A stretch of 64,000 nt of DNA from an uncultured Cellulosilyticum sp. Its GTDB lineage: Bacteria > Bacillota > Clostridia > Lachnospirales > Cellulosilyticaceae. The stretch lies in NCBI GenBank assembly GCA_934725855.1, contig CAKVCL010000001.1:1-64000 (forward strand). The letters run 5' to 3'. Position numbers and translations under genes: made by a program. Shown here piece after piece: positions 16,871 through 25,835 of the stretch; position 1 is the stretch's first letter, and every line of letters starts with the position of its first letter. The notes under the pieces are model-generated. The model saw nothing but the letters and a program-made list of their open reading frames with translations, was not told the origin of the DNA and ran no database searches.

Positions 16871-18379
16871 TTATTTAGATATTGAAACATTTTTATCCTT
16901 TAAGATGACATCATGTGCGCCACCTTCAACGATGCTTACTGAAGAAACTAATGTGAGCTTCGCTTTTTGTTGAAGTTCTGGAATCGTCAATGCCCCACAG
17001 TTACACATTGTTGAGCGTACTTTACTTAAAGTCATGCTTAAGTTGTCATGAAGACTCCCTGCATATGGAACATAGGAGTCTACCCCTTCTTCAAAAGAAA
17101 GTTTAGCGGCTCCACCCATATCATAACGTTGCCAGTTTCTAGCTCTTGCTGAACCTTCACCCCAGTATTCTTTCATATAGCTGCCATTTACCATCACCTT
17201 ATTGGTTGGACTTTCATCAAAACGAGAGAAATAACGGCCTAACATACAGAAGTCTGCACCCATAGCAAGTGCTAATGTAATATGGTAATCATGCACAATG
17301 CCACCATCTGAGCAAATTGGCACATAAATACCTGTTTCCTTAAAATATTCATCTCTTGCTTTAGCCACTTCAATTACTGCAGTTGCTTGTCCACGACCAA
17401 TGCCTTTTGTTTCTCTGGTAATACAAATTGAGCCGCCACCGATTCCAATCTTAATGAAGTCTGCACCCGCTTGGGCAAGGAATCTAAACCCATCGCGGTC
17501 TACGACGTTTCCTGCGCCTACCTTAACGCGGTCCCCATATTTTTCACGAATAAAGTCAATCGTCATTTTCTGCCACTCAGAATAACCCTCTGATGAATCA
17601 ATACATAAAAGGTCTGCTCCTGCTTCTACTAAAGCAGGCACACGTTCTTTATAATCTCTTGTATTAATCCCTGCACCAACGATATAACGTTTAGACTTGT
17701 CTAATAATTCAAGAGGATTATCTTTATGAGAATCATAGTCTTTTCTAAATACCAAAGAAACTAAACGTTGTTTTTCATCTAAAATAGGTAGGGCATTGAG
17801 TTTATGATCCCAAATGATATTGTTGGCTTCACTCAGGCTAATGCCTTCTTTAGCGTAAATGACATACTCAATTGGTGTCATGAACTCGCTGACTTTTGTC
17901 ATGGGGTCCACACGGCTGATACGATAATCTCTACTGGTTACAATTCCTATTAACTTACCATTAGATGTGCCATCATCTGTTACCGCTACGGTTGAATGCC
18001 CTGTCTTTTCTTTTAATGCTAAAATATCTGCTAAAGTTTGATCGGGGCGAATATTCGAATCACTTGATACAAATCCTGCTTTATAGTTTTTCGCACGTTT
18101 TACCATTGCTGCTTGTGCTTCTATGGTTTGTGATCCAAAAATAAAAGAAACGCCACCCTCTTTTGCTAAAGCCACTGCCATTTTATCATCAGAAACAGAT
18201 TGCATAATGGCAGAAACAAGTGGGATATTTAAAGAAATCTCAGGTTCTTCACCTTTTTTAAACTTAGTAATCGGTGTTTTTAAAGAGGCATTCGCTGGAA
18301 TGCACTGAGCTGAAGAATATCCTGGTACAAGTAAATATTCACTAAATGTGTGTGATGGTTCATCATAATAAAAAGCCAT
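16871..18379 (-). CDS. guaB: IMP dehydrogenase
   Basis: A 502-residue enzyme that oxidises IMP to XMP with NAD, the first committed step of GMP synthesis. A TIM barrel surrounds two CBS domains (about 95-215) that sense nucleotides. The active-site loop [15 protein letters not shown] contains the catalytic Cys, and the flap has an Arg-Tyr pair (NWQRYDMGG). The loop and flap differ from the common bacterial form (GPGSICTTR) and belong to the longer variant found in some Clostridia and other lineages. A consensus promoter precedes it and a terminator follows, so it is transcribed alone. Confidence 0.93.
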   Translation of the reverse strand: MAFYYDEPSHTFSEYLLVPGYSSAQCIPANASLKTPITKFKKGEEPEISLNIPLVSAIMQSVSDDKMAVALAKEGGVSFIFGSQTIEAQAAMVKRAKNYKAGFVSSDSNIRPDQTLADILALKEKTGHSTVAVTDDGTSNGKLIGIVTSRDYRISRVDPMTKVSEFMTPIEYVIYAKEGISLSEANNIIWDHKLNALPILDEKQRLVSLVFRKDYDSHKDNPLELLDKSKRYIVGAGINTRDYKERVPALVEAGADLLCIDSSEGYSEWQKMTIDFIREKYGDRVKVGAGNVVDRDGFRFLAQAGADFIKIGIGGGSICITRETKGIGRGQATAVIEVAKARDEYFKETGIYVPICSDGGIVHDYHITLALAMGADFCMLGRYFSRFDESPTNKVMVNGSYMKEYWGEGSARARNWQRYDMGGAAKLSFEEGVDSYVPYAGSLHDNLSMTLSKVRSTMCNCGALTIPELQQKAKLTLVSSVSIVEGGAHDVILKDKNVSISK

Positions 18380-18412
18380 TTTTTAGTCCCTCCAATAAAT
18401 ATATTAGAAGAT

Positions 18413-18441
18413 ATTATAATTTTTTAAACTCAAAAAATCAA
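18413..18441 (-). promoter_or_regulatory. Consensus sigma-A promoter of guaB
   Basis: On the reverse strand TTGATT (18436-18441) and TATAAT (18413-18418) are separated by exactly 17 bases, about 34 bases before the guaB start. Confidence 0.7.
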
Positions 18442-18474
18442 GGCATTTTATAAAAATACATATTTTTTTATGTT

Positions 18475-19437
18475 TTACGACTTATGAAATAAACCTGCTC
18501 CTTTAATCAGTGATTTGGTAGCAAAAAGTTCTTCAACTGCTGCCTCATAATCGGTTAATCGCTGTGATTTTTTGATTTTTTTAGCTTGCTTTTCTACGTC
18601 CTCAAACATATAACTCATGTAAAACCACATTTCCTTCATTTTAAAAAGTACATCGCGTTCCCCATGAAGCACTTCTTGATAGTTTGTATACACTTCATCA
18701 TGAAAGGCTTTAAAGGTTTTAATGTCCAATGCTTTTTGCAAGGTAATCTCTTCCACTAGTCCTGGATTTGCAATAAGTCCTCTTCCTAGCATGACCCTTT
18801 CTAACTTGGGATAGCGCTGTGTAAGCTGATGATAATCTGATGCCGTAAAAATATCGCCATTATAACAAATAGGATGCTGACTCTTTGACAAGCCTTCCTC
18901 AAACTGCTCTAACCTAGGCGTGTTTTTATAATAGTCCTTTTGAATTCTAGGATGAATAATAAGCTCTTCTAAGGGATACTGATTAAATATTCGTATCAGG
19001 CTTTCAAATTCACTGGGATCATCTTTTCCAAGACGAGTTTTAATGGATATTTTAAGAGGTGCTTCATTAAATATACCTTCTAGAAAATGATCTAAATCGT
19101 CAGGTACGGCTAAGAAGCCTGCCCCTTTGTTTTTAGAAACCACCGTTCCAGATGGACACCCTAAGTTAAGATTCACTTCGTCATATCCATAAGCTTGTAA
19201 ATGCTTTACAGTTAAATTAAAGTCCTCTACTTTATTCGTTAAAATCTGAGGGATAACCTTGATGGATGGATTATGTTCTGGCAAAATATCCTTTAACTCT
19301 CTTGAGGAAAGTTTACCTTTTTGATTGGCGGCAATAAAAGGGGTGAAGTATTTATCTAATGGGGTAAAATACTTAGCGAGTGCATTTCTAAAAATATACC
19401 CTGTTAACCCTTCTAATGGTGCTAAATAAAATTGCAT
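18475..19437 (-). CDS. tRNA-dihydrouridine synthase family protein
   Basis: A 320-residue flavoenzyme of the Dus family, which reduces uridine to dihydrouridine in tRNA loops. It begins with the family signature LAPLEGLTGYIFRN, and has NLGCPSGTVVSKNKGAGF with the catalytic Cys, the TRLG motif, and NGDIF near the FMN phosphate. Which tRNA position it modifies cannot be told, and the protein is distinct from the DusB branch normally paired with other genes. It lies upstream of guaB on the same strand, but guaB has its own promoter. Confidence 0.88.
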   Translation of the reverse strand: MQFYLAPLEGLTGYIFRNALAKYFTPLDKYFTPFIAANQKGKLSSRELKDILPEHNPSIKVIPQILTNKVEDFNLTVKHLQAYGYDEVNLNLGCPSGTVVSKNKGAGFLAVPDDLDHFLEGIFNEAPLKISIKTRLGKDDPSEFESLIRIFNQYPLEELIIHPRIQKDYYKNTPRLEQFEEGLSKSQHPICYNGDIFTASDYHQLTQRYPKLERVMLGRGLIANPGLVEEITLQKALDIKTFKAFHDEVYTNYQEVLHGERDVLFKMKEMWFYMSYMFEDVEKQAKKIKKSQRLTDYEAAVEELFATKSLIKGAGLFHKS

Positions 19438-19574
19438 GAGTGAAATAACTCCTTTTTCTAATTTGATTAAACTTGTTTATCTAGCCTATTATACAATAAA
19501 TAACTTGGAATAGCACTTTTTATTGTACCCTAGCATATAGTGTTCATTGAGTATACCTTGAAAGGACTTTTATC

Positions 19575-20105
19575 ATGTATCAACATTCCTGTCAAAATCT
19601 AAATGCCTCAGTGCATCAAACGCCTAAAGTACCCAATGGCTATGTTTTACCATGTGCCAATCGTCATAGACATCGTAACTATGAATCCGCCACACAGCAG
19701 CTTACTGACTACGGTCCTTATCCTTTTGTAACAGATATAGAAGAAGTCACGAAAAGAAATACCAACTTTCGCACCGCACTCTGGACAGGGAATCATTTAC
19801 AAGTGACCTTAATGAGTCTGCTTCCAGGAGAAGATATTGGCCTCGAACAGCATCCTAATCTGGATCAGTTTATCCGTATTGAGCAAGGCAAAGGGGTCGT
19901 TATGATGGGCGATGACCCAAGTAACCCTAATTTCCAACAAACGGTTTCCGATGATTATGCTTTGATCATCCCTGCTGGTAAATGGCACAATCTAACGAAT
20001 ATAGGAAATGTACCGCTTAAACTCTATTCGATTTATGCACCGGTCCAACATCCTTATGGCACGGTTCAGCCTACTAAAGCAGATGCCGAGGCTGCTGAAA
20101 ATTAA
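19575..20105 (+). CDS. Cupin-domain protein
   Basis: A 176-residue protein with a single cupin barrel at about 75-160. Metal-ligand motifs are visible: EQHPNLDQFIRIEQG in the first half and IPAGKWHNLTNIG in the second, typical of cupins that bind a divalent metal. The first 45 residues, rich in His, Gln and Asn, resemble the hydrophilic leader of some spore-coat or manganese-dependent cupins. The reaction, if any, is unknown. An AAAGGA site precedes the ATG. It is a single gene with a terminator, convergent with the cysteine-cluster gene. Confidence 0.82.
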   Translation: MYQHSCQNLNASVHQTPKVPNGYVLPCANRHRHRNYESATQQLTDYGPYPFVTDIEEVTKRNTNFRTALWTGNHLQVTLMSLLPGEDIGLEQHPNLDQFIRIEQGKGVVMMGDDPSNPNFQQTVSDDYALIIPAGKWHNLTNIGNVPLKLYSIYAPVQHPYGTVQPTKADAEAAEN

Positions 20106-20113
20106 GTGACATG

Positions 20114-20154
20114 CCTAAAAAGCTAGCTTATCCATTATAAGCTAGCTTTTTAGG
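20114..20154 (+). terminator. Terminator after the cupin gene
   Basis: CCTAAAAAGCTAGCTTA pairs with TAAGCTAGCTTTTTAGG around a short loop, and a T-rich stretch follows. Confidence 0.75.
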
Positions 20155-20185
20155 TGTTGTTTTATGTTTTATTTTCATCATTTTT

Positions 20186-20854
20186 CTAAAGAAGACCTAA
20201 ATGCTTTTTAGCCATTGGTAATCTTTCATTAAAACACGCATAAAAAGCATCATCATTTTCTGCCTCGATGTGATAAAATGTTTCTAATACATACTGACGC
20301 ATGTTTTCAATTTCTTTCTCATCATACACAAATTTTAAACGAAAACGAAGTGCTTTAATAAACTGATGCCACTTTAAAATCATTTCTTTATTATCATCGT
20401 ATTGCTTAATATTAAGCCAGTCTCTGACCTTCATTTCTCCTAAATGAGGCATGACACAGTTATTCACCTGTAAGAAATATTTAAATCCATCGCTGTCATA
20501 AATTCTACCTAGAGGAAATAGACGACAAATATTAGGACGGTGTGTATGAATTTGACAGCGTCCCTCATTGTCTAAGAAACTACAATGTTTATCTTCTCCT
20601 TGCATTTTTAAATAAGGTAAAAGCATCTTATATTCTTCTCTAAGCGCAATATGGTCCACTAATAAGTCTTCAAAACGCATTTCACATTTTTGCTTTATAG
20701 TATACACATCATAAGGTGTCAGGACCACTAAATCCCCAATGTCATGGCAACAAATGCCACACCCTACGCACCCTTTTGTATCCACTTTCACAAGATCCTC
20801 TATATCATATAGTCGACCATCTGATATCTTTTGAAACTCACTGTACGACGTCAT
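20186..20854 (-). CDS. YkgJ-family cysteine-cluster protein
   Basis: A 222-residue protein of the YkgJ (UPF0153) family, with a cysteine-rich N-terminal half that probably binds zinc or an iron-sulphur cluster. The pattern CVGCGICCHDIG at about 29-40 is followed by HCSFLDNEGRCQIHTHRPNIC and a later NNCVMP. Members have no established reaction. The C-terminal part (about 135-222) is helical and lineage-specific. No neighbour points to a partner, and the gene is alone on this strand. Confidence 0.8.
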   Translation of the reverse strand: MTSYSEFQKISDGRLYDIEDLVKVDTKGCVGCGICCHDIGDLVVLTPYDVYTIKQKCEMRFEDLLVDHIALREEYKMLLPYLKMQGEDKHCSFLDNEGRCQIHTHRPNICRLFPLGRIYDSDGFKYFLQVNNCVMPHLGEMKVRDWLNIKQYDDNKEMILKWHQFIKALRFRLKFVYDEKEIENMRQYVLETFYHIEAENDDAFYACFNERLPMAKKHLGLL

Positions 20855-20970
20855 TTATGTTCCACCTTTATTTACTCATTCTCATTGACACTACCTAAAG
20901 CTAACGATCAACGGTTACTTTATTATAACGTAGTTTGATATTGTATAAAAGTGATTATTTACGGCTCCAC

Positions 20971-21504
20971 TTAAATAAACTTTCTAATGGTATTTGCAGT
21001 TCTAATCGTAAGGGCTTCTCCAATACCTACACTTGCCGTTTTCTTCCACCAATTTGCCTTGGCATACTGCTTTCGGTCAAAAGTCCAAAAAATTACATTT
21101 TCATAGATACAAATTTGCTCAAGTTCTTTTGTAGGTTCACCAATTTTTTCTGCAATTTGTTCTGCTGTCATAGGCGGTATGATAAAAATCAAATTGTCAT
21201 AGGTATCTTTTTCATTTGTCCCCCACCAGCTTGGCGCATGATTTAGGATATTCCTAATATGATCAAGTCCCGTGACAAACACCGGAATGTCTAAATCAAA
21301 CTTATCTTTGATCATTCCTTCAACCCGATTTGAAAGACTCGCTTCAGCTTCATCTTTTCCATCAAAAACGACATTACCACTATTTAAATAAGTAGAAACT
21401 GCCTCAAATCCCATTTCCACAAATCCATTTTTCAAGTCCCCCATAGGGATCTTATTTTTCCCGCTTATATTGATTCCTCTTAATAATGCAACATACCTTT
21501 TCAT
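20971..21504 (-). CDS. DUF1697 family protein
   Basis: A 177-residue protein of the DUF1697 family, identified by the near-invariant start RYVALLRGINISGKNKIPM. The middle motif STYLNSGNVVF and the C-terminal RTANTIRK are also typical. The function is unknown; the fold is a duplicated ferredoxin-like sheet. The start is set at 21504, since family proteins begin MKRYVALLRG; an in-frame extension adds five residues. Genes of this family are often mobile between Firmicutes. The decayed stretch just upstream (21550-21606) may be the tail of another lost gene. Confidence 0.82.
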   Translation of the reverse strand: MKRYVALLRGINISGKNKIPMGDLKNGFVEMGFEAVSTYLNSGNVVFDGKDEAEASLSNRVEGMIKDKFDLDIPVFVTGLDHIRNILNHAPSWWGTNEKDTYDNLIFIIPPMTAEQIAEKIGEPTKELEQICIYENVIFWTFDRKQYAKANWWKKTASVGIGEALTIRTANTIRKFI

Positions 21505-21618
21505 TTTTATCGCTTCCATTCCATCAAGGACTTATCTTCTACATAAAATCTAATTTTCAAAGGAAAATACATCTGCCGGTGTGCCATCCTCATAATCCAC
21601 CTCATGATTAAATTAACT

Positions 21619-22170
21619 CTAGATCAATTTCATTAATTTGCAATTTTCAATTCCTGCACTCCAAAATTGTTCAATAGGACGATTCTTTACCTGACACACA
21701 ATACTTGAGTTCATCGCGCCATGTCCCACAATTAAAATGTCTTTTCCCTGCTGCAATTGTGGCCCTACAATGTCTTTTAAAAATTCTCCTGTTCTTGCAT
21801 ACAGTTCATTAAATGTTTCAGCACCTCCAATTGAATGGATATACTTTTGAGGCTCTTGAAAAAGAACATTGATTGGACAATCTGGATTTTGAAAAATATT
21901 TTCTCTCCCTTCATATTGACCAAAGCTCATTTCTACAAGTCTTTCATCCGTTATAATTGGAATATTTCTGTTCTTAAGTACTATTTTAGCAGTTTCTACT
22001 GCACGAATAAGTGGAGAACAATAGCAGATATCAATATTTATATTTTTATATTCCTCACATGCTTTTTCAGCCATTTTTCTACCTTCATCATTCAATGGGA
22101 TATCTGTTCTTCCTTGCAATTTATGCCTAGCATTCCATTCTGTTTTTCCATGTCTCATGATGTACAACAT
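21619..22170 (-). CDS. Histidine phosphatase family protein
   Basis: A 183-residue member of the phosphoglycerate-mutase-like histidine phosphatases. The catalytic RHG motif is at residues 6-8 (YIMRHGKTEWN), the second arginine lies in SPLIRAVETA, the acid in SFGQYEGRE, and the second histidine in IVGHGAMNSS. Such enzymes remove phosphate from sugar phosphates, nucleotides or cofactors; the substrate is not known. It starts at a normal ATG and stands alone. Confidence 0.87.
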   Translation of the reverse strand: MLYIMRHGKTEWNARHKLQGRTDIPLNDEGRKMAEKACEEYKNINIDICYCSPLIRAVETAKIVLKNRNIPIITDERLVEMSFGQYEGRENIFQNPDCPINVLFQEPQKYIHSIGGAETFNELYARTGEFLKDIVGPQLQQGKDILIVGHGAMNSSIVCQVKNRPIEQFWSAGIENCKLMKLI

Positions 22171-22253
22171 AAAAAATCAGCCTCCATATTGTATTTAATA
22201 AAAAGCAAATTTTTGTCACCCTCTTTAAATTCTAGGTCTTATATTTCCTCAAA

Positions 22254-23528
22254 TCAAGATTTTTTGGATAGCAAGCAAACTGTTTCAATATGACTCGTAT
22301 TCGGAAATAAATCAAATGGCACAATCTCTTTTACGTTATAATACTTAGATGTAAAATCATCTAAATCCCTTTTGAGCGTTTGAGGATTACAAGAAATATA
22401 GACTACCCTTTGAGGAGCTAGCTGCGTTACAGCTTCAATAAAGCGTTTTGTACTTCCTGCTCTTGGCGGATCCATAAAAATAACATCTACTTTTTTCCCT
22501 GCTTCTGCCATATCCACCAGCCACTTCGTTGCATCGGCTTCTGTAAAGGTAATATTAGAGCGTTCGTTAACTGAGGCGTTGATGATGGCATCACGAACGG
22601 CTGTTTTATTAACTTCAACACCCCATACCTTTCTACTTTTTTGACTTGCAATGATGCCAATTGTTCCAATGCCGCAATACGCATCAATCACTTTTTCCCT
22701 TCCTGTAAGACCTGCCAGCTCAATCGCCTTATCATACAATTTCTCCGTTTGGATTGGATTGATTTGATAAAAAGACTGAGCAGATATTTTAAATCGACAA
22801 CCACATAAAATGTCTTCAATATAGCCTTTTCCATATAAACGGATTTCTCGTTCACCTAAAATCATATTGGTATGTATCGGATTAACACTCTGTACAATAG
22901 AAGTAATTTCTGGGTGTGCTTTTAGCAGTGCCTCCACAAAGTGTTTTTTAGAAGGAAATTGCAGTTTGCCAGTAACTAGTACAACTAGTATTTCTCCTGT
23001 ATGTTTTCCCACACGGATTAATACATGTCTAAAAAAACCTTCCAGGGTGTCTTCATCAAAAATAGTATACTTAAAACTCTTCACCAACTGATAAATGGTT
23101 TGAATGATACGGCTTGCTTTTTGATCTTCAATAAGGCAGTTTTCAATTTGTATCACCTCATGCGTGCCTTCTTTATATGTCCCAGCTTTTATAGTGCCAT
23201 AGCGCTCTCTCTTAAATACAGTATGCACTTTATTGCGATAATAATAAGGATTTTCCATTCCAACTATCGGAGCTGGCTTTACATAAGCCTTAAATAATCG
23301 ATTCATAGCCATTTGCTTTTGCTTTAATTGCTCTTCATAGGGCATTGCTACAAGCTGACAGGCACCACATTTTTCATTATAAAGGCATTTAGTCTGGTCT
23401 TGGCTTTTTCGCTTTTGGAAGTTAACCTTTACACGATGAGTGCCTAAAAAGTCATGATTGACTTTGGTTTTATGACTTTGATTTTTTTGAGTATTGATTT
23501 GCCTTCGTTTAGCTGTTTGTTGACTCAC
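22254..23528 (-). CDS. rlmD: 23S rRNA (uracil-C5)-methyltransferase, RlmD family
   Basis: A 424-residue SAM-dependent enzyme that methylates a uracil at C5 in 23S rRNA (the U1939/U747 type). A short basic N-terminus is followed by the iron-sulphur cysteines CLYNEKCGACQ. The C-terminal Rossmann fold has SAM motif DAYCGIGTIG, the DPPRAG motif, and the catalytic Cys in ISCNPQTLKRD. The N-terminal TRAM domain found in many homologs is replaced by a basic tail. An ACT-domain gene lies 14 bases upstream on the same strand, so they may share a transcript. It could also be called RlmCD-like. Confidence 0.9.
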   Translation of the reverse strand: MSQQTAKRRQINTQKNQSHKTKVNHDFLGTHRVKVNFQKRKSQDQTKCLYNEKCGACQLVAMPYEEQLKQKQMAMNRLFKAYVKPAPIVGMENPYYYRNKVHTVFKRERYGTIKAGTYKEGTHEVIQIENCLIEDQKASRIIQTIYQLVKSFKYTIFDEDTLEGFFRHVLIRVGKHTGEILVVLVTGKLQFPSKKHFVEALLKAHPEITSIVQSVNPIHTNMILGEREIRLYGKGYIEDILCGCRFKISAQSFYQINPIQTEKLYDKAIELAGLTGREKVIDAYCGIGTIGIIASQKSRKVWGVEVNKTAVRDAIINASVNERSNITFTEADATKWLVDMAEAGKKVDVIFMDPPRAGSTKRFIEAVTQLAPQRVVYISCNPQTLKRDLDDFTSKYYNVKEIVPFDLFPNTSHIETVCLLSKKS

Positions 23529-23542
23529 TTTTATTTACTCCT

Positions 23543-23926
23543 TTATTGAATCCCATATCCTGCCTCTTTTAATGCTTTAATAGCTTCTTCTACTTTGTCT
23601 TCTTTTACCATAATATAATCTGTATCATAGGTAGAAAGGGCAAAAATGCTAATTTTACGCTCTGCCATTAATAAACTAATTTTTGAAAGAATGCCAATGA
23701 GTGAAAAATCAAGAGGCCCTAATATCTTAAAAATACGCCAGTCAGGCTCTACTACCTTTACATTTTCCAGAACATACTGTGTTTCGCAAACAATGGATAA
23801 TTCATCTTTTGTTTTAGTGATACTATAAAAATTTCCTTTTTGAGCCCATGTTGGCACTGGGGCATTTGCATCTAACCTGCAAACACTATAATTTTCTTTC
23901 AATAACTCCAAAGTTAACATATTCAT
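23543..23926 (-). CDS. ACT-domain-containing protein
   Basis: A 127-residue protein with a C-terminal ACT-like domain (about 60-127; FSLIGILSKISLLMAERKI followed by ALSTYDTDYIMVK), the small fold that binds amino acids to regulate enzymes. The N-terminal half resembles a second, diverged ACT-like unit, as in the duplicated 'ACT domain' proteins found across Firmicutes. It has no catalytic domain. The start may be at 23926 or two codons later. It is probably co-transcribed with rlmD, from which it is 14 bases away, but no functional link is evident. Confidence 0.8.
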   Translation of the reverse strand: MNMLTLELLKENYSVCRLDANAPVPTWAQKGNFYSITKTKDELSIVCETQYVLENVKVVEPDWRIFKILGPLDFSLIGILSKISLLMAERKISIFALSTYDTDYIMVKEDKVEEAIKALKEAGYGIQ

Positions 23927-24028
23927 TAATCTCCTTACTATTTATAATTTATATTTTGAATTATTTATCACATTCTATACTATTATACCTATCCTTTTTA
24001 TGCTTTGCTAGTCCTTTTTAAGACATAG

Positions 24029-24062
24029 AAAAACCCCTAAGCTTAAGATTTCTTAAGGGTTT
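24029..24062 (-). terminator. Terminator after the acyltransferase gene
   Basis: AAACC pairs with GGTTT across a CTTAAG/CTTAAG inner stem with a small bulge; the reverse strand continues GGGGTTTTTC. Confidence 0.65.
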
Positions 24063-24201
24063 GATGCAACAGTAAACCATTATTTATTATTCTGTAACTT
24101 CATGATAAAATAGTCAACGCAATTTGAATGACACTGTATTCTTTTTCATTGGCATTTAAGACGTAGTCTATGATTAGGTTCTTGTCTTCTCTTTTGATAT
24201 G

Positions 24202-24270
24202 ATGATTAACCGCAAATTCAAAAAATATATAAAAATGTCACCTAGTCAGTATCGACAAACGATTGAATAA
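24202..24270 (+). pseudogene. C-terminal stub of an AraC-family regulator
   Basis: The forward frame reads NRKFKKYIKMSPSQYRQTIE and then a stop, which is the typical end of the AraC DNA-binding domain ('F.R.FKK..G.SP..YR'). Nothing upstream continues the domain. It overlaps no other gene and is a remnant of a lost regulator. The rest of the gap 23927-24274 holds only the terminator and AT-rich sequence. Confidence 0.6.
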
Positions 24271-24274
24271 CTCC

Positions 24275-25540
24275 TTATTTCTCCATTGTCCATTTGTAAA
24301 GTTCCTCCGTGGCAAGTCTTGCCTTTGCCACAACATCCCTTTCTAAAGTTGGGAAGCAATAATATAAAACCTGTTGATTCCCAATACAAATCATATCCCC
24401 TATCTCATACCAGTAGTAATCTGCATATAGGCTATATGAAACCTGTGGTTTTTGTTTGTAATCTAATTCCCCATGGCACCCTACGAGATGAAAACCTTCT
24501 TTTGAATGCTTAAGGATGCCTTCTCCCACCTCATAAATTGCTTTAGTATCCACCATCATACAAATTTTCACAGGTAATTCTAACTCATACGTCCCCTTTA
24601 TAATTTCCTCTTTAACACATTGCCTTTGCCATTTATACCAATCTGGAATATGATTAAATTCTGTTTCGCCTTTACGTACTTCGAGGAAACCATATTCCGT
24701 CAGTTCATAAACTTTGTGGCACTCTAGACATGTTAATGTCGTTCCTTTACCCAGCATGCGTCCTTCACACTTACAGCTTGGACATTTATATAACACTCTA
24801 TTTAAATAATCTGCCCTAAAAGGTTCATTCACTTGAATATGATTTTGCTGTTGCCATAAAAAGTGATCAAATGTAAATTGTTTTTCTAAAACTTCATTAA
24901 GCTCCTCTGCACTTTTAGTTTGAATCTCCTTAGGCGATAAAAGATACTCCACTTCGGCTGAAATCTCCACTTTACGAGGTTGTAAATTGTTATATAAGGG
25001 ATCTCTTAAAAAAGCCCCTTGCGTTCTTACCATTATGACAGGCACATTTAATAGTTTTAAACATTTTCCCACACTTTTTGGAAGCGGCGTAGCTGTTCCA
25101 TCAAAACTATAACTTGCCTCTGGATACATCAATACTGAATTTTTTAGGGTATGAATGGCATAACGCATATCTCTTAATAAGGTAACATCCATTACAAACT
25201 TTTGAGTCGGTATACACCCTAAATTTCTCATGAGCCATTCTTTGCCTACAAAACCATCTGAGGTACAAACAATATTAAGTGGTCTAGAAGTAAATATCGT
25301 TGTAGCAATTTTCAAATCAATAAAACAGGAATGATTCATTAAAATTAAACAAGGCTCATCTTGATGCAATTTCTCCATATGGATTTCCTTATAGGTAAAA
25401 TGAGTTGCCTTGAGTTCTGATTTAGACAGTGTTTTAAGTAATCCCCTAAAAAATAGATTGGGTCTTTTAGGCTTTATATGTTCTGGCCTAGGCAAACTAA
25501 GCACTTCCTGATATGACTTTTTTTCTAGTTTAATTTTCAT
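24275..25540 (-). CDS. PlsC-type acyltransferase with zinc ribbon
   Basis: A 421-residue protein. Residues 60-225 form a lysophosphatidate acyltransferase-like domain: the catalytic HX4D motif is in MNHSCFIDLKI, and a later segment MYPEASYSFDG matches the substrate-binding 'PEG' block. A four-cysteine zinc ribbon follows at about 255-280 (CPSCKCEG...TCLECHKVYEL), and then a beta-rich C-terminal domain of unknown role. This suggests a 1-acylglycerol-3-phosphate acyltransferase or a related lipid enzyme acting at the membrane face. The zinc ribbon is unusual for PlsC proteins. It is transcribed alone, divergent from sigK. Confidence 0.83.
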   Translation of the reverse strand: MKIKLEKKSYQEVLSLPRPEHIKPKRPNLFFRGLLKTLSKSELKATHFTYKEIHMEKLHQDEPCLILMNHSCFIDLKIATTIFTSRPLNIVCTSDGFVGKEWLMRNLGCIPTQKFVMDVTLLRDMRYAIHTLKNSVLMYPEASYSFDGTATPLPKSVGKCLKLLNVPVIMVRTQGAFLRDPLYNNLQPRKVEISAEVEYLLSPKEIQTKSAEELNEVLEKQFTFDHFLWQQQNHIQVNEPFRADYLNRVLYKCPSCKCEGRMLGKGTTLTCLECHKVYELTEYGFLEVRKGETEFNHIPDWYKWQRQCVKEEIIKGTYELELPVKICMMVDTKAIYEVGEGILKHSKEGFHLVGCHGELDYKQKPQVSYSLYADYYWYEIGDMICIGNQQVLYYCFPTLERDVVAKARLATEELYKWTMEK

Positions 25541-25793
25541 TCAATACCCCCACATTGCTTTAATATGCATCATGGACACATATTTTTATCTAATTTCCAA
25601 ACAAGCCTTATGCCTTTCAATTTTTATTTTATCATATAAAAATTGATTTTATCTAAATCTTTATAAAATATTCAAATCTGTGATTCTATCATTTTAAGTT
25701 GTTTTTCTAAATCCCAATTCTTTGTTTTATGCTGACTTAATACATATTATCATATGGATTAATATAGGACGCGCACCATTTATTCCACTTATT

Positions 25794-25801
25794 CATACAC
25801 T
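25794..25801 (+). promoter_or_regulatory. Possible sigma-E -10 element before sigK
   Basis: CATACACT matches the sigma-E -10 consensus CATACANT and lies 34 bases before the sigK start. The -35 region is a poor match. Mother-cell transcription of sigK by sigma-E is established in Bacillus; its use here is inferred. The remaining 250 bases of the gap show nothing else. Confidence 0.4.
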
Positions 25802-25835
25802 AATTATGAACCCCTAGCTTTAGGAGGTGCCCTAT

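Noticed and set aside
21550..21606. Short reverse frame reading HEVDYEDGTPADVFSF then stop
   Set aside because: It looks like the tail of a lost gene, but at 19 residues it is too short to assign.
21835..22293. Open frame on the forward strand opposite the histidine phosphatase gene
   Set aside because: It is antisense to a clear gene, rich in Phe and Ile, with no family similarity or ribosome binding site.
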